A stretch of 64,000 nt of DNA from Tropicimonas aquimaris (lineage in GTDB: Bacteria > Pseudomonadota > Alphaproteobacteria > Rhodobacterales > Rhodobacteraceae). The translations under genes were made by a program, and so were the position numbers. The notes under the pieces were generated by a model that made no database searches, was not told where the DNA came from, and worked only from the letters and a program-made list of their open reading frames with translations. Below, in pieces: positions 57,455 through 64,000 of this stretch (its first letter is position 1; the number at the start of each line of letters is the position of its first letter). Where the stretch lies: contig NZ_JBHTJT010000007.1 in NCBI RefSeq assembly GCF_042676185.1, forward strand, positions 372,001-436,000, given 5' to 3'.

Positions 57455-60436
57455 ATGTTGAGGAAGAAGACCAACGGGGTTGCGAGACGCCCCCAGCGGA
57501 ACACCCTCCTGACCGAGGCCGCGAGCGCCTCTGTCGATCGCCGCGCCTTCTTGCGCGGATCCGGCCTCGTGATCGGGGGTCTGTCGGCCATTGCGGCGAC
57601 AGGCGGCACCGTCACCCAGGCCACCGCCCAGACCGTTGCACCGAAGCCGGTGGAACTGAAGAAATCCGTGTGTACCCATTGTTCCGTCGGTTGCACCGTG
57701 ATCGCGGAAGTCTCCGACGGTGTCTGGATCGGGCAGGAGCCCGGCTGGGACAGCCCGTTCAACCTCGGTGCGCATTGCGCCAAGGGGGCGTCGGTCCGCG
57801 AGCACGCTCACGGCGAGCGCCGCCTCAAGTACCCGATGAAGAAAGAGGGTGGCGAGTGGAAGCGCATCTCCTGGGAGCAGGCGATCGACGAGATCGGCGA
57901 CCAGATGCTGGCGATCCGCGAGGAAAGCGGCCCTGACAGCGTCTACTGGCTCGGCTCGGCAAAGCACAGCAACGAGCAGGCCTACCTGTTCCGCAAGTTC
58001 GCCGCCTACTGGGGCACGAACAACGTGGACCACCAGGCCCGTATCTGTCACTCCACCACGGTTGCCGGGGTTGCGAACACATGGGGCTACGGCGCCATGA
58101 CCAACTCTTACAACGACATCCACAATTCCAAGGCGATCCTGATCATCGGCGGCAACCCGGCCGAGGCGCACCCCGTCTCGCTGCTGCACGTGCTGCGCGC
58201 CAAGGAGCAGAACAACGCCCCGCTGATCGTCTGCGATCCGCGGTTCACCCGCACGGCGGCCCATGCCGACGAATATGTCCGGTTCCGTCCGGGCTCGGAC
58301 GTGGCGCTCGTCTGGGGCATCCTCTGGCACATCTTCGAGAACGGCTGGGAGGACAAGGAGTTCATCCGCACCCGTGTCTGGGGGATGGACCAGATCCGCG
58401 AGGAGGTCGCCCGCTGGACGCCCGACGAGGTGGAGCGCGTGACCGGCGCGCCCGAGTCCCAGCTTCGCCGCGTGGCGATGCAGCTGGCCAACAACCGTCC
58501 CGGCACCCTGATCTGGTGCATGGGCGGCACACAGCACACCAACGGCAACAACAACACCCGCGCCTACTGCATCCTGCAGCTCGCGCTCGGCAACATGGGC
58601 GTTGCCGGTGGCGGAACCAACATCTTCCGCGGCCATGACAACGTGCAGGGGGCGACCGACCTCGGCGTGCTCGCCGACACGCTTCCGGGCTACTACGGCC
58701 TCTCGGCCGGCGCCTGGGGCCACTGGGCCCGGGTGTGGGAAGAGGATCCCGAATGGCTGAAGGGCCGTTTCGCCACGATGAAAGGCGCCGACGGCAAGGA
58801 CAAGCAGATGATGAACCTCACCGGTATCCCGGTGAGCCGCTGGATCGACGGGGTCCTTGAAGCCAAGGAGAACCTGGAGCAGCCGGACAACACCCGGGCC
58901 ATGGTGCTCTGGGGGCATGCGCCGAACTCCCAGACCCGGATGACCGAGATGAAGACGGCGATGGAGAAGCTCGACCTGCTGGTCGTGGTGGACCCGTACC
59001 CGACGGTCTCGGCGATCCTGCACGACCGCACCGACGGCTGCTACCTGCTGCCGGCTGCGACCCAGTTCGAGACCCGTGGCTCGGTGACCGCCTCGAACCG
59101 CTCGCTCCAGTGGCGTGAGCAGGTGGTGGATCCGCTGTTCGAGTCCAAGCCGGACCACGTGATCCTTGCGATGTTCTCGAAGAAATTCGGGTTCGACGAC
59201 CGGATCTTCCGCAACATTTCGATGGATGGCGAACTCGAGCCGAACATCGAGGACCTGACGCGGGAGTTCAACCGTGGCATGTGGACGATCGGTTACACCG
59301 CACAGAGCCCGGAGCGGCTGAAACTCCACATGGAGAACCAGCACACCTTCGATCGCACGACGCTGCAGGCGGTCGGCGGTCCGGCCGACGGGGATTACTA
59401 CGGTATGCCCTGGCCCGCGTGGGGAACTCCGGAGATGGACCACCCCGGTACGCCCAACCTCTACGACATGTCGAAGCCTGTCGCAGAGGGCGGTCTGACC
59501 TTCCGCGCGCGTTTTGGCGTCGAGCGGGACGGCCAGAACCTGCTGGCAGACGGCGTCTACTCGGCAGGCTCGGAGATCCAGGACGGCTATCCCGAGTTCA
59601 CCATGCAGATGCTGATCGACCTCGGCTGGGACAAGGATCTTACGGCCTATGAACGGCGGATGATCGAGTACGTCGCCGGTTTCATCGACGAGCGTCCCGA
59701 GATGGGTGCGGAGGTCGGCGAGCAGTCGCAGACTGGCCCGTATCCGTCGGACTTCGCCGATGCGATCGGGGGCGTAAACTGGAAGACCGACCTTTCGGGC
59801 GGCATCCAGCGCGTTGCGATCGCGCATGGCTGTGCGCCCTTCGGCAACGCCAAGGCGCGCGCCGTGGTCTGGACCTTCCCCGACCCGGTGCCGATCCATC
59901 GCGAGCCGCTCTACACCAACCGGCGCGATCTCGTGGCGGATTACCCGACCTACGCGGACAAGATGTTCTGGCGGGTGCCGACCATGTACGAGTCGATCCA
60001 GAAGAACGACTTCTCGAAGGATTACCCGATCATCCTCACCTCCGGGCGACTGGTGGAATACGAGGGCGGCGGGGACGAGACGCGTTCGAACCCCTGGCTC
60101 GCAGAACTCCAGCAGGACATGTTCATCGAGATCAACCCGCGCGACGCCAATAACCTTGGTGTGCGGGACGGTGCGCAGGTCTGGGTCGAGGGTCCGGAGG
60201 GCGGCAAGGTCAAGGTCATGGCGATGGTCACACCGCGGGTGGGCGAGGGCGTTGCCTTCATGCCCTTCCATTTCGGCGGGCACTATCAGGGCGAGGATCA
60301 ACGATCCAAGTACCCCGATGGGGCGGACCCCTACGTCTTGGGGGAAAGCACCAACGTCGCGCAGACCTACGGCTATGACTCGGTCACCCAGATGCAGGAG
60401 ACCAAGGCCACCCTCTGCAAGATCATGCCAGCGTAA
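57455..60436 (+). CDS. fdhA: Formate dehydrogenase, catalytic alpha subunit (periplasmic, Cys-type)
   Basis: 993-residue molybdopterin (Mo or W) enzyme. The Tat signal has DRRAFLRGSG, so the protein is exported. Cys73, Cys76, Cys80 and a later cysteine (GAHCAKG) bind a [4Fe-4S] cluster. The active-site segment ARICHSTTVAG places Cys198 where many formate dehydrogenases have selenocysteine, followed by the catalytic histidine; the codon is TGT. It oxidises formate to CO2 and passes electrons through FdhB and FdhC to the quinone pool or a cytochrome. The tup and fdhD genes nearby fit tungsten loading. Confidence 0.95.
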   Translation: MLRKKTNGVARRPQRNTLLTEAASASVDRRAFLRGSGLVIGGLSAIAATGGTVTQATAQTVAPKPVELKKSVCTHCSVGCTVIAEVSDGVWIGQEPGWDSPFNLGAHCAKGASVREHAHGERRLKYPMKKEGGEWKRISWEQAIDEIGDQMLAIREESGPDSVYWLGSAKHSNEQAYLFRKFAAYWGTNNVDHQARICHSTTVAGVANTWGYGAMTNSYNDIHNSKAILIIGGNPAEAHPVSLLHVLRAKEQNNAPLIVCDPRFTRTAAHADEYVRFRPGSDVALVWGILWHIFENGWEDKEFIRTRVWGMDQIREEVARWTPDEVERVTGAPESQLRRVAMQLANNRPGTLIWCMGGTQHTNGNNNTRAYCILQLALGNMGVAGGGTNIFRGHDNVQGATDLGVLADTLPGYYGLSAGAWGHWARVWEEDPEWLKGRFATMKGADGKDKQMMNLTGIPVSRWIDGVLEAKENLEQPDNTRAMVLWGHAPNSQTRMTEMKTAMEKLDLLVVVDPYPTVSAILHDRTDGCYLLPAATQFETRGSVTASNRSLQWREQVVDPLFESKPDHVILAMFSKKFGFDDRIFRNISMDGELEPNIEDLTREFNRGMWTIGYTAQSPERLKLHMENQHTFDRTTLQAVGGPADGDYYGMPWPAWGTPEMDHPGTPNLYDMSKPVAEGGLTFRARFGVERDGQNLLADGVYSAGSEIQDGYPEFTMQMLIDLGWDKDLTAYERRMIEYVAGFIDERPEMGAEVGEQSQTGPYPSDFADAIGGVNWKTDLSGGIQRVAIAHGCAPFGNAKARAVVWTFPDPVPIHREPLYTNRRDLVADYPTYADKMFWRVPTMYESIQKNDFSKDYPIILTSGRLVEYEGGGDETRSNPWLAELQQDMFIEINPRDANNLGVRDGAQVWVEGPEGGKVKVMAMVTPRVGEGVAFMPFHFGGHYQGEDQRSKYPDGADPYVLGESTNVAQTYGYDSVTQMQETKATLCKIMPA

Positions 60437-60447
60437 GGAGATAGAGA

Positions 60448-61041
60448 ATGGCTAGAGCAAAATTTCTCTGCGACGCCGAGCGCTGCATCGAATGCAACGC
60501 CTGCGTTACAGCGTGCAAGAACGAGCACGAAGTGCCGTGGGGCATCAACCGCCGCCGCGTGGTGACCATCCAGGATGGTCAACCCGGTGAACGGTCGATC
60601 TCGGTGGCCTGCATGCATTGTTCGGACGCGCCATGCATGGCGGTCTGCCCTGTGGACTGCTTCTACCAGAACGAGGAGGGGGTGGTTCTCCACTCCAAGG
60701 ACCTCTGCATCGGTTGCGGCTACTGCTTCTACGCGTGCCCCTTCGGCGCGCCGCAGTACCCGCAGGCGGGCAATTTCGGCTCCCGTGGCAAGATGGACAA
60801 GTGCACCTTCTGCGCCGGCGGTCCGGAAGAGACCCATTCCAATGCGGAGTTCTCCAAGTACGGTCGCAACCGGATCGCGGAAGGCAAGCTGCCGATCTGC
60901 GCCGAGATGTGCTCCACCAAGGCCCTGCTCGCAGGCGACGGCGATGTCGTCTCCGCGATCTATCGCGAGCGGGTCGTGGCCCGTGGCTTCGGCTCCGGAG
61001 CCTGGGGCTGGGGAACCGCCTACGACCAGAAGGGCGGCTGA
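60448..61041 (+). CDS. fdhB: Formate dehydrogenase, iron-sulfur beta subunit
   Basis: 197 residues with four cysteine groups: CIECNACVTACKNE, CMHCSDAPCMAVCPVDC, CIGCGYCFYACPFGA and CTFC...CAEMCSTKA. These bind four [4Fe-4S] clusters, linking FdhA to the cytochrome subunit. No own signal; it is likely carried to the periplasm with FdhA. It starts 11 bp after fdhA with AAGGAG upstream. Confidence 0.93.
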   Translation: MARAKFLCDAERCIECNACVTACKNEHEVPWGINRRRVVTIQDGQPGERSISVACMHCSDAPCMAVCPVDCFYQNEEGVVLHSKDLCIGCGYCFYACPFGAPQYPQAGNFGSRGKMDKCTFCAGGPEETHSNAEFSKYGRNRIAEGKLPICAEMCSTKALLAGDGDVVSAIYRERVVARGFGSGAWGWGTAYDQKGG

Positions 61042-61176
61042 CCGAGGGAATGGCGGCCGGACACGCGCCGGCCGCCGCACCCACTTGCCCTGAATGCGCG
61101 GCTCGCCCGGGATCTTCGGATCCGGGGCGGGTCTGCGTTGTCCGGCAATTTCCAAGCTAGGATCGAGTGAGACAAC

Positions 61177-62412
61177 ATGAGCAATCGAAACTCCGGCTTC
61201 GGCGCATTCCTTGCCCTGACCGTGGTGGTCGTGATCGCCGCGCTGGTGGCATCTCTGGCCGCGCCCGATGCGAATGGCGTGGACGAGGCGGCCCTTGCGG
61301 CGGCCCGCGAGGCGACGGGCGGGGCGCAGACCCGCGAGGATATCATGGCCCGCCAGCGGGGTCTCTCCATCGACGACACCTTCCGTAGCTCCGCAATCGG
61401 CGATCCCGCCGCGGGGGCGGCCCCGAACCAGCAGCTCGGCACGCTTGGCGGGGTCTCCGACCCCGAGCTGTGGCGGGCGCTCCGCTACAACTCGGCCGAT
61501 ATCAACGCCTCGGCCCGTGGTCCCGCGACCAACGTCCTGATTCAGGATGGCGGCATGACCTGGCTCAACTTTCGCGAAAACATCATCGCCAAGTGGGGCG
61601 GATGGCTGTTGGTCGGCATGATCGGCCTTCTGGGGTTCTTCTACCTGACCCGCGGCCGGGTGCCGATCGCCGGCGAGAAGACCGGCCGGCTGGTCCTCCG
61701 CTTCGGAAGCATCGACCGATTCTGCCACTGGCTGACCGCCAGTTCGTTCATTCTGCTCGGCATCACCGGGCTGATTTCGATGTATGGCCGGCCGTGGCTG
61801 ATCTCTGTCATGGGCAAGGAGGCCCATGCCGACCTCGCCCACTGGTCCAAGCTGATCCATAACAGCGTCAGCTTCGCCTTCATCCTCGGCGTGATCCTGA
61901 TCTTCCTGAAATGGGTGCGCTTCAACATCCCCAACATGAACGACCTGCGCTGGCTCCGCGTCATGGGCGGGCTATTCGACGATTCCATCCACCCGCCGGC
62001 GGGCAAGTTCAACGCCGGGCAAAAGATCATCTTCTGGTCCGTCATGCTGATGTCAGCCGGCGTGGTTGCGACGGGTATCAGCCTGCTGCTGCCGTTCCGC
62101 TTCGCGGTCATGGGGGACATCTTCGCCTGGGTGAACGGGATCGGGGTGCTGTCGTGGTTCGGGTTCGGCGATCTGCCGGTACACCTCTCGCCGCAGGAGG
62201 AGATGCAATATACCCAGATCGTCCACGCCGTCTTTGCGTTCCTGTTCATGGCGATGATCATCGGCCACATCTACATCGGAACGCTCGGCATGGAGGGCGC
62301 CTTCGACGCCATGGGCACGGGCTATGTCGAGGAGCAATGGGCGCGCGAGCACCATTCGATCTGGCTCGAGGAGGTGAAGGCGGATGAGCGTGCGGCGCAG
62401 CCGGCGGAATAG
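61177..62412 (+). CDS. fdhC: Formate dehydrogenase, cytochrome b gamma subunit
   Basis: 411 residues. An N-terminal hydrophobic segment (GAFLALTVVVVIAALVASLA) is followed by a periplasmic stretch of about 100 residues, a helix near residues 145-160, then the cytochrome b core: RFGSIDRFCHWLTASSFILLG, HNSVSFAFILGVILIFLKW and VHAVFAFLFMAMIIGHIYIG supply the heme histidines. It anchors FdhAB and reduces quinone. The N-terminal stretch is longer than in E. coli FdnI. Its end overlaps the WD40-cytochrome gene by 29 bp. Confidence 0.92.
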   Translation: MSNRNSGFGAFLALTVVVVIAALVASLAAPDANGVDEAALAAAREATGGAQTREDIMARQRGLSIDDTFRSSAIGDPAAGAAPNQQLGTLGGVSDPELWRALRYNSADINASARGPATNVLIQDGGMTWLNFRENIIAKWGGWLLVGMIGLLGFFYLTRGRVPIAGEKTGRLVLRFGSIDRFCHWLTASSFILLGITGLISMYGRPWLISVMGKEAHADLAHWSKLIHNSVSFAFILGVILIFLKWVRFNIPNMNDLRWLRVMGGLFDDSIHPPAGKFNAGQKIIFWSVMLMSAGVVATGISLLLPFRFAVMGDIFAWVNGIGVLSWFGFGDLPVHLSPQEEMQYTQIVHAVFAFLFMAMIIGHIYIGTLGMEGAFDAMGTGYVEEQWAREHHSIWLEEVKADERAAQPAE

Positions 62413-63691
62413 GCCGCTGGGTTGCCTGCTGGGCCTGTGGCTGGCGGCACCCGCCGGGATGCTGGCCGCGCAGGAGTTCCAGACCCTCAAGGGCCACGGC
62501 GGGCCGATCATGGGCATCGCTGTGTCGCCCGACGGGGTGGTCGCGACCGCGAGCTTCGACAACTCGGTGGGGCGCTGGAACGGCGGCCCGCCGCAATGGC
62601 TGGAAGGCCACGACGCGGCGGTGACGGCCATCGCCTACGGGCCCGAGGGGCTGCTGGTGAGCGGAGGGGACGATTTCGCCGTCCGAACCTGGGGCGAGAC
62701 ACCGCAAATCCTCGGGAAGCACGAGGGAAAGGTTGCCTGCGTCGCCGTCGCGCCTTCGGGGGACAGGATCGCAAGTGGCAGTTGGGACGGCTCGATCCGC
62801 CTCTGGCCGCTTGATGGCGGGGCGGAGGAAAGCCTTCCCGACCCCGGTGCGGGCGTCAATGACGTGGCGTTCTCGGCCGATGGCCGGTTTCTCTTTGCCG
62901 CCACCAATGGCGGCGATCTGCTCCGTTACGATCTCGCAAACGGCGGCACCCCGATGCCGCTGGCCCGGCACGGGTTCGGGATCAACCGGCTCGTCCTCGG
63001 CGAGGGCTGGGTCGCCTATGGCGCGGTCGACGGCCAGACACGGGTGATCGATGCAGAAACCGGCGACGAGATCGCCGATTTCACCCTCGAGCGGCGGCCG
63101 ATCCTCGCGATGGCGCGGCACGCCGAGACCAACCAGATCGCCGTTGGCGACGGGCAGGGCTACATCATGATGCTCGACACCGCCGACTGGCGGATCGCCC
63201 GCGACTTCCGCGCGACGCGGGAAGGGCCGGTCTGGGCGCTGGCCTTCTCGCCGGACGGCACGGTCATTCACGCCGGCGGACTGGACGACGTGGTCTATGC
63301 CTGGCCTGTGTCGGCGCTCGGCGAGTTCGATCCCGCAATGGGGCAGGAGCGCAGCTTCCTGCGCGACGCCGAGACCATGCCCAACGGCGAGCGGCAGTTC
63401 ATGCGCAAGTGCTCGATCTGTCACGATGTGAGCCCGGGCCCCTCGCGCAAGGCCGGCCCGACGTTGCACGGCCTGTTCGGGCGCCGCGCCGGCACGGTGC
63501 CCGGCTACCTCTATTCGCCGACCCTCGACGGGTCTGATATCGTCTGGACCGCAGAGACGGTGAACGCCCTGTTCGACGAGGGACCGGACCATTATATTCC
63601 CGGCTCGAAGATGCCGATGCAGGTCATTGCTGCTGCCAGCGACAGGGACGACCTGATCCGCTATCTCGAGACGGCCACAACGGGAGAATGA
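62384..63691 (+). CDS. WD40 beta-propeller fused to a c-type cytochrome
   Basis: 435 residues. A signal peptide region (LGCLLGLWLAAPAGMLAAQ) is followed by about six to seven WD40-like repeats between residues 35 and 325 (for example LKGHGGPIMGIAVSPDG, VACVAVAPSGDRIASGSWDGSIRLW, VWALAFSPDGTVIHAGGLDD). A class I cytochrome c domain closes the protein, with heme motif CSICH (Cys343, Cys346, His347) and a methionine ligand in PGSKMPMQV. It is probably a periplasmic electron carrier for FdhABC. The start lies inside fdhC, so translation is coupled. Confidence 0.85.
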   Translation: MSVRRSRRNRPLGCLLGLWLAAPAGMLAAQEFQTLKGHGGPIMGIAVSPDGVVATASFDNSVGRWNGGPPQWLEGHDAAVTAIAYGPEGLLVSGGDDFAVRTWGETPQILGKHEGKVACVAVAPSGDRIASGSWDGSIRLWPLDGGAEESLPDPGAGVNDVAFSADGRFLFAATNGGDLLRYDLANGGTPMPLARHGFGINRLVLGEGWVAYGAVDGQTRVIDAETGDEIADFTLERRPILAMARHAETNQIAVGDGQGYIMMLDTADWRIARDFRATREGPVWALAFSPDGTVIHAGGLDDVVYAWPVSALGEFDPAMGQERSFLRDAETMPNGERQFMRKCSICHDVSPGPSRKAGPTLHGLFGRRAGTVPGYLYSPTLDGSDIVWTAETVNALFDEGPDHYIPGSKMPMQVIAAASDRDDLIRYLETATTGE

Positions 63692-63698
63692 ACCAGAA

Positions 63699-63824
63699 AT
63701 GAAAGCCATGCTTGCAGGGTTCGCGGCCTCGGTCGTCATCGCGATCGGCGCTTGGTACGGCGCCCACCACCTCGGGCTCTCCTCGCAGGAGGTCTATACC
63801 GGCACCAATGTGCGGCTGGAGTAG
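63699..63824 (+). CDS. 41-residue single-helix membrane peptide
   Basis: ATG 63699 is 7 bp past the stop of the WD40-cytochrome gene, with GGGAG upstream. The product starts MKAMLAGFAASVVIAIGAWYG, one membrane helix, and ends VYTGTNVRLE. It resembles small subunits that stabilise respiratory complexes. No family is recognised. It sits between the formate dehydrogenase genes and the response regulator on the same strand. Confidence 0.6.
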   Translation: MKAMLAGFAASVVIAIGAWYGAHHLGLSSQEVYTGTNVRLE

Positions 63825-63838
63825 GCGGCAACAGCGCA

Positions 63839-64000
63839 ATGACCGCTCCAAGGCAGCGCGCGGCTGACAGCGCGGCAGATGACTACGGCAGAAATCTGTC
63901 GGGGGCCTCGGTGCTCGTGATCGATGACGAGCCGGGGATGCGGAACTTTCTGACCAAGGTGCTCGAGCCGCGCGTGAAACGGGTGGAGCAGGCCGCGAGC
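63839..64000 (+). CDS. Response regulator, N-terminal fragment
   Basis: 54 codons before the window ends. After a polar leader the receiver domain begins: SVLVIDDEPGMRNFL shows the acidic pair that binds magnesium, and the phosphorylated aspartate would be beyond the edge. The output domain is unseen, so DNA binding is not proven. It follows the formate dehydrogenase genes by 14 bp, suggesting control of the same island, possibly with the kinase at 41497 or one further downstream. Confidence 0.8.
   Translation, partial: MTAPRQRAADSAADDYGRNLSGASVLVIDDEPGMRNFLTKVLEPRVKRVEQAAS

Noticed and set aside
58046..58048. Possible selenocysteine site in fdhA
   Set aside because: The codon at the active site is TGT, a normal cysteine, so no in-frame TGA recoding is needed.
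57365..60301. 978-codon open frame antisense to fdhA
   Set aside because: High GC keeps the opposite frame open; its product is rich in His, Arg, Asp and Val without domains, while the + strand frame has clear molybdoenzyme motifs.

Overview
The window is a high-GC chromosomal segment of an alphaproteobacterium, most likely a Rhodobacterales (Roseobacter-type) species. The basis is a TauR/Tpa/Xsc taurine module of the kind known from Rhodobacter and Ruegeria, a SoeABC sulfite dehydrogenase, several TRAP transporters, a Hint-domain protein, and a formate dehydrogenase locus carrying DUF3305/DUF3306 and small Rhodobacterales-type proteins. No rRNA, tRNA, CRISPR array or insertion sequence was recognised.

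Region 1 (1-16453, all + strand) is a dense co-directional gene series. It runs: TRAP transporter (tail of the small permease, large permease, binding protein), PfkB kinase, LacD/YihT-type aldolase, fucose-isomerase-like protein, Gfo/Idh/MocA protein, aldose 1-epimerase, aldehyde dehydrogenase, (S)-sulfolactate dehydrogenase (SlcC), sulfopyruvate decarboxylase (ComDE) and sulfite dehydrogenase (SoeABC). The later enzymes are specific for C3/C2 sulfonates and sulfite, so the sugar enzymes upstream are best read as sulfoglycolysis, probably of sulfoquinovose: release or mutarotation, isomerisation, phosphorylation, aldol cleavage to sulfolactaldehyde, oxidation to (S)-sulfolactate, then sulfopyruvate, then sulfoacetaldehyde.

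Region 2 (16550-25244) is taurine catabolism: xsc, tauR and tpa on the - strand, tauABC divergent on the + strand. Xsc splits sulfoacetaldehyde into acetyl phosphate and sulfite, and SoeABC oxidises sulfite. Both substrates therefore converge on xsc and soe. Matching tandem decamers with a 23-bp period lie upstream of xsc and tpa and fit the published TauR motif. The window shows no phosphate acetyltransferase, sulfate exporter or dedicated sulfosugar regulator; these may lie outside it.

Region 3 (25493-35950) holds a Hint-domain protein and an IclR-regulated catabolic cluster of unknown substrate: alcohol dehydrogenase and 2-hydroxyacid dehydrogenase on -, cupin, TRAP transporter, SDR, a small unknown protein and an FAD enzyme on +. 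Region 4 (35958-41273, -) is a potDABC-type polyamine ABC transporter with an amine-oxidase-like FAD enzyme.

Region 5 (41497-64000) is a formate dehydrogenase island: an orphan sensor kinase; molybdenum cofactor and maturation genes (moeA, mobB, mobA, fdhD); a divergent tungstate transporter (tupBCA); accessory proteins including an Mrp ATPase, a c-type cytochrome and a 649-residue polyferredoxin; then DUF3305, DUF3306, a TorD-like chaperone, a Tat mini-protein and fdhABC, a WD40-cytochrome c fusion, a 41-residue membrane peptide and the start of a response regulator. A shared palindrome (TGGACA-N3-TGTCCW) occurs once in the fdhD/tupB divergent promoter and twice upstream of the fdh operon, suggesting one regulator for metal uptake and enzyme synthesis.
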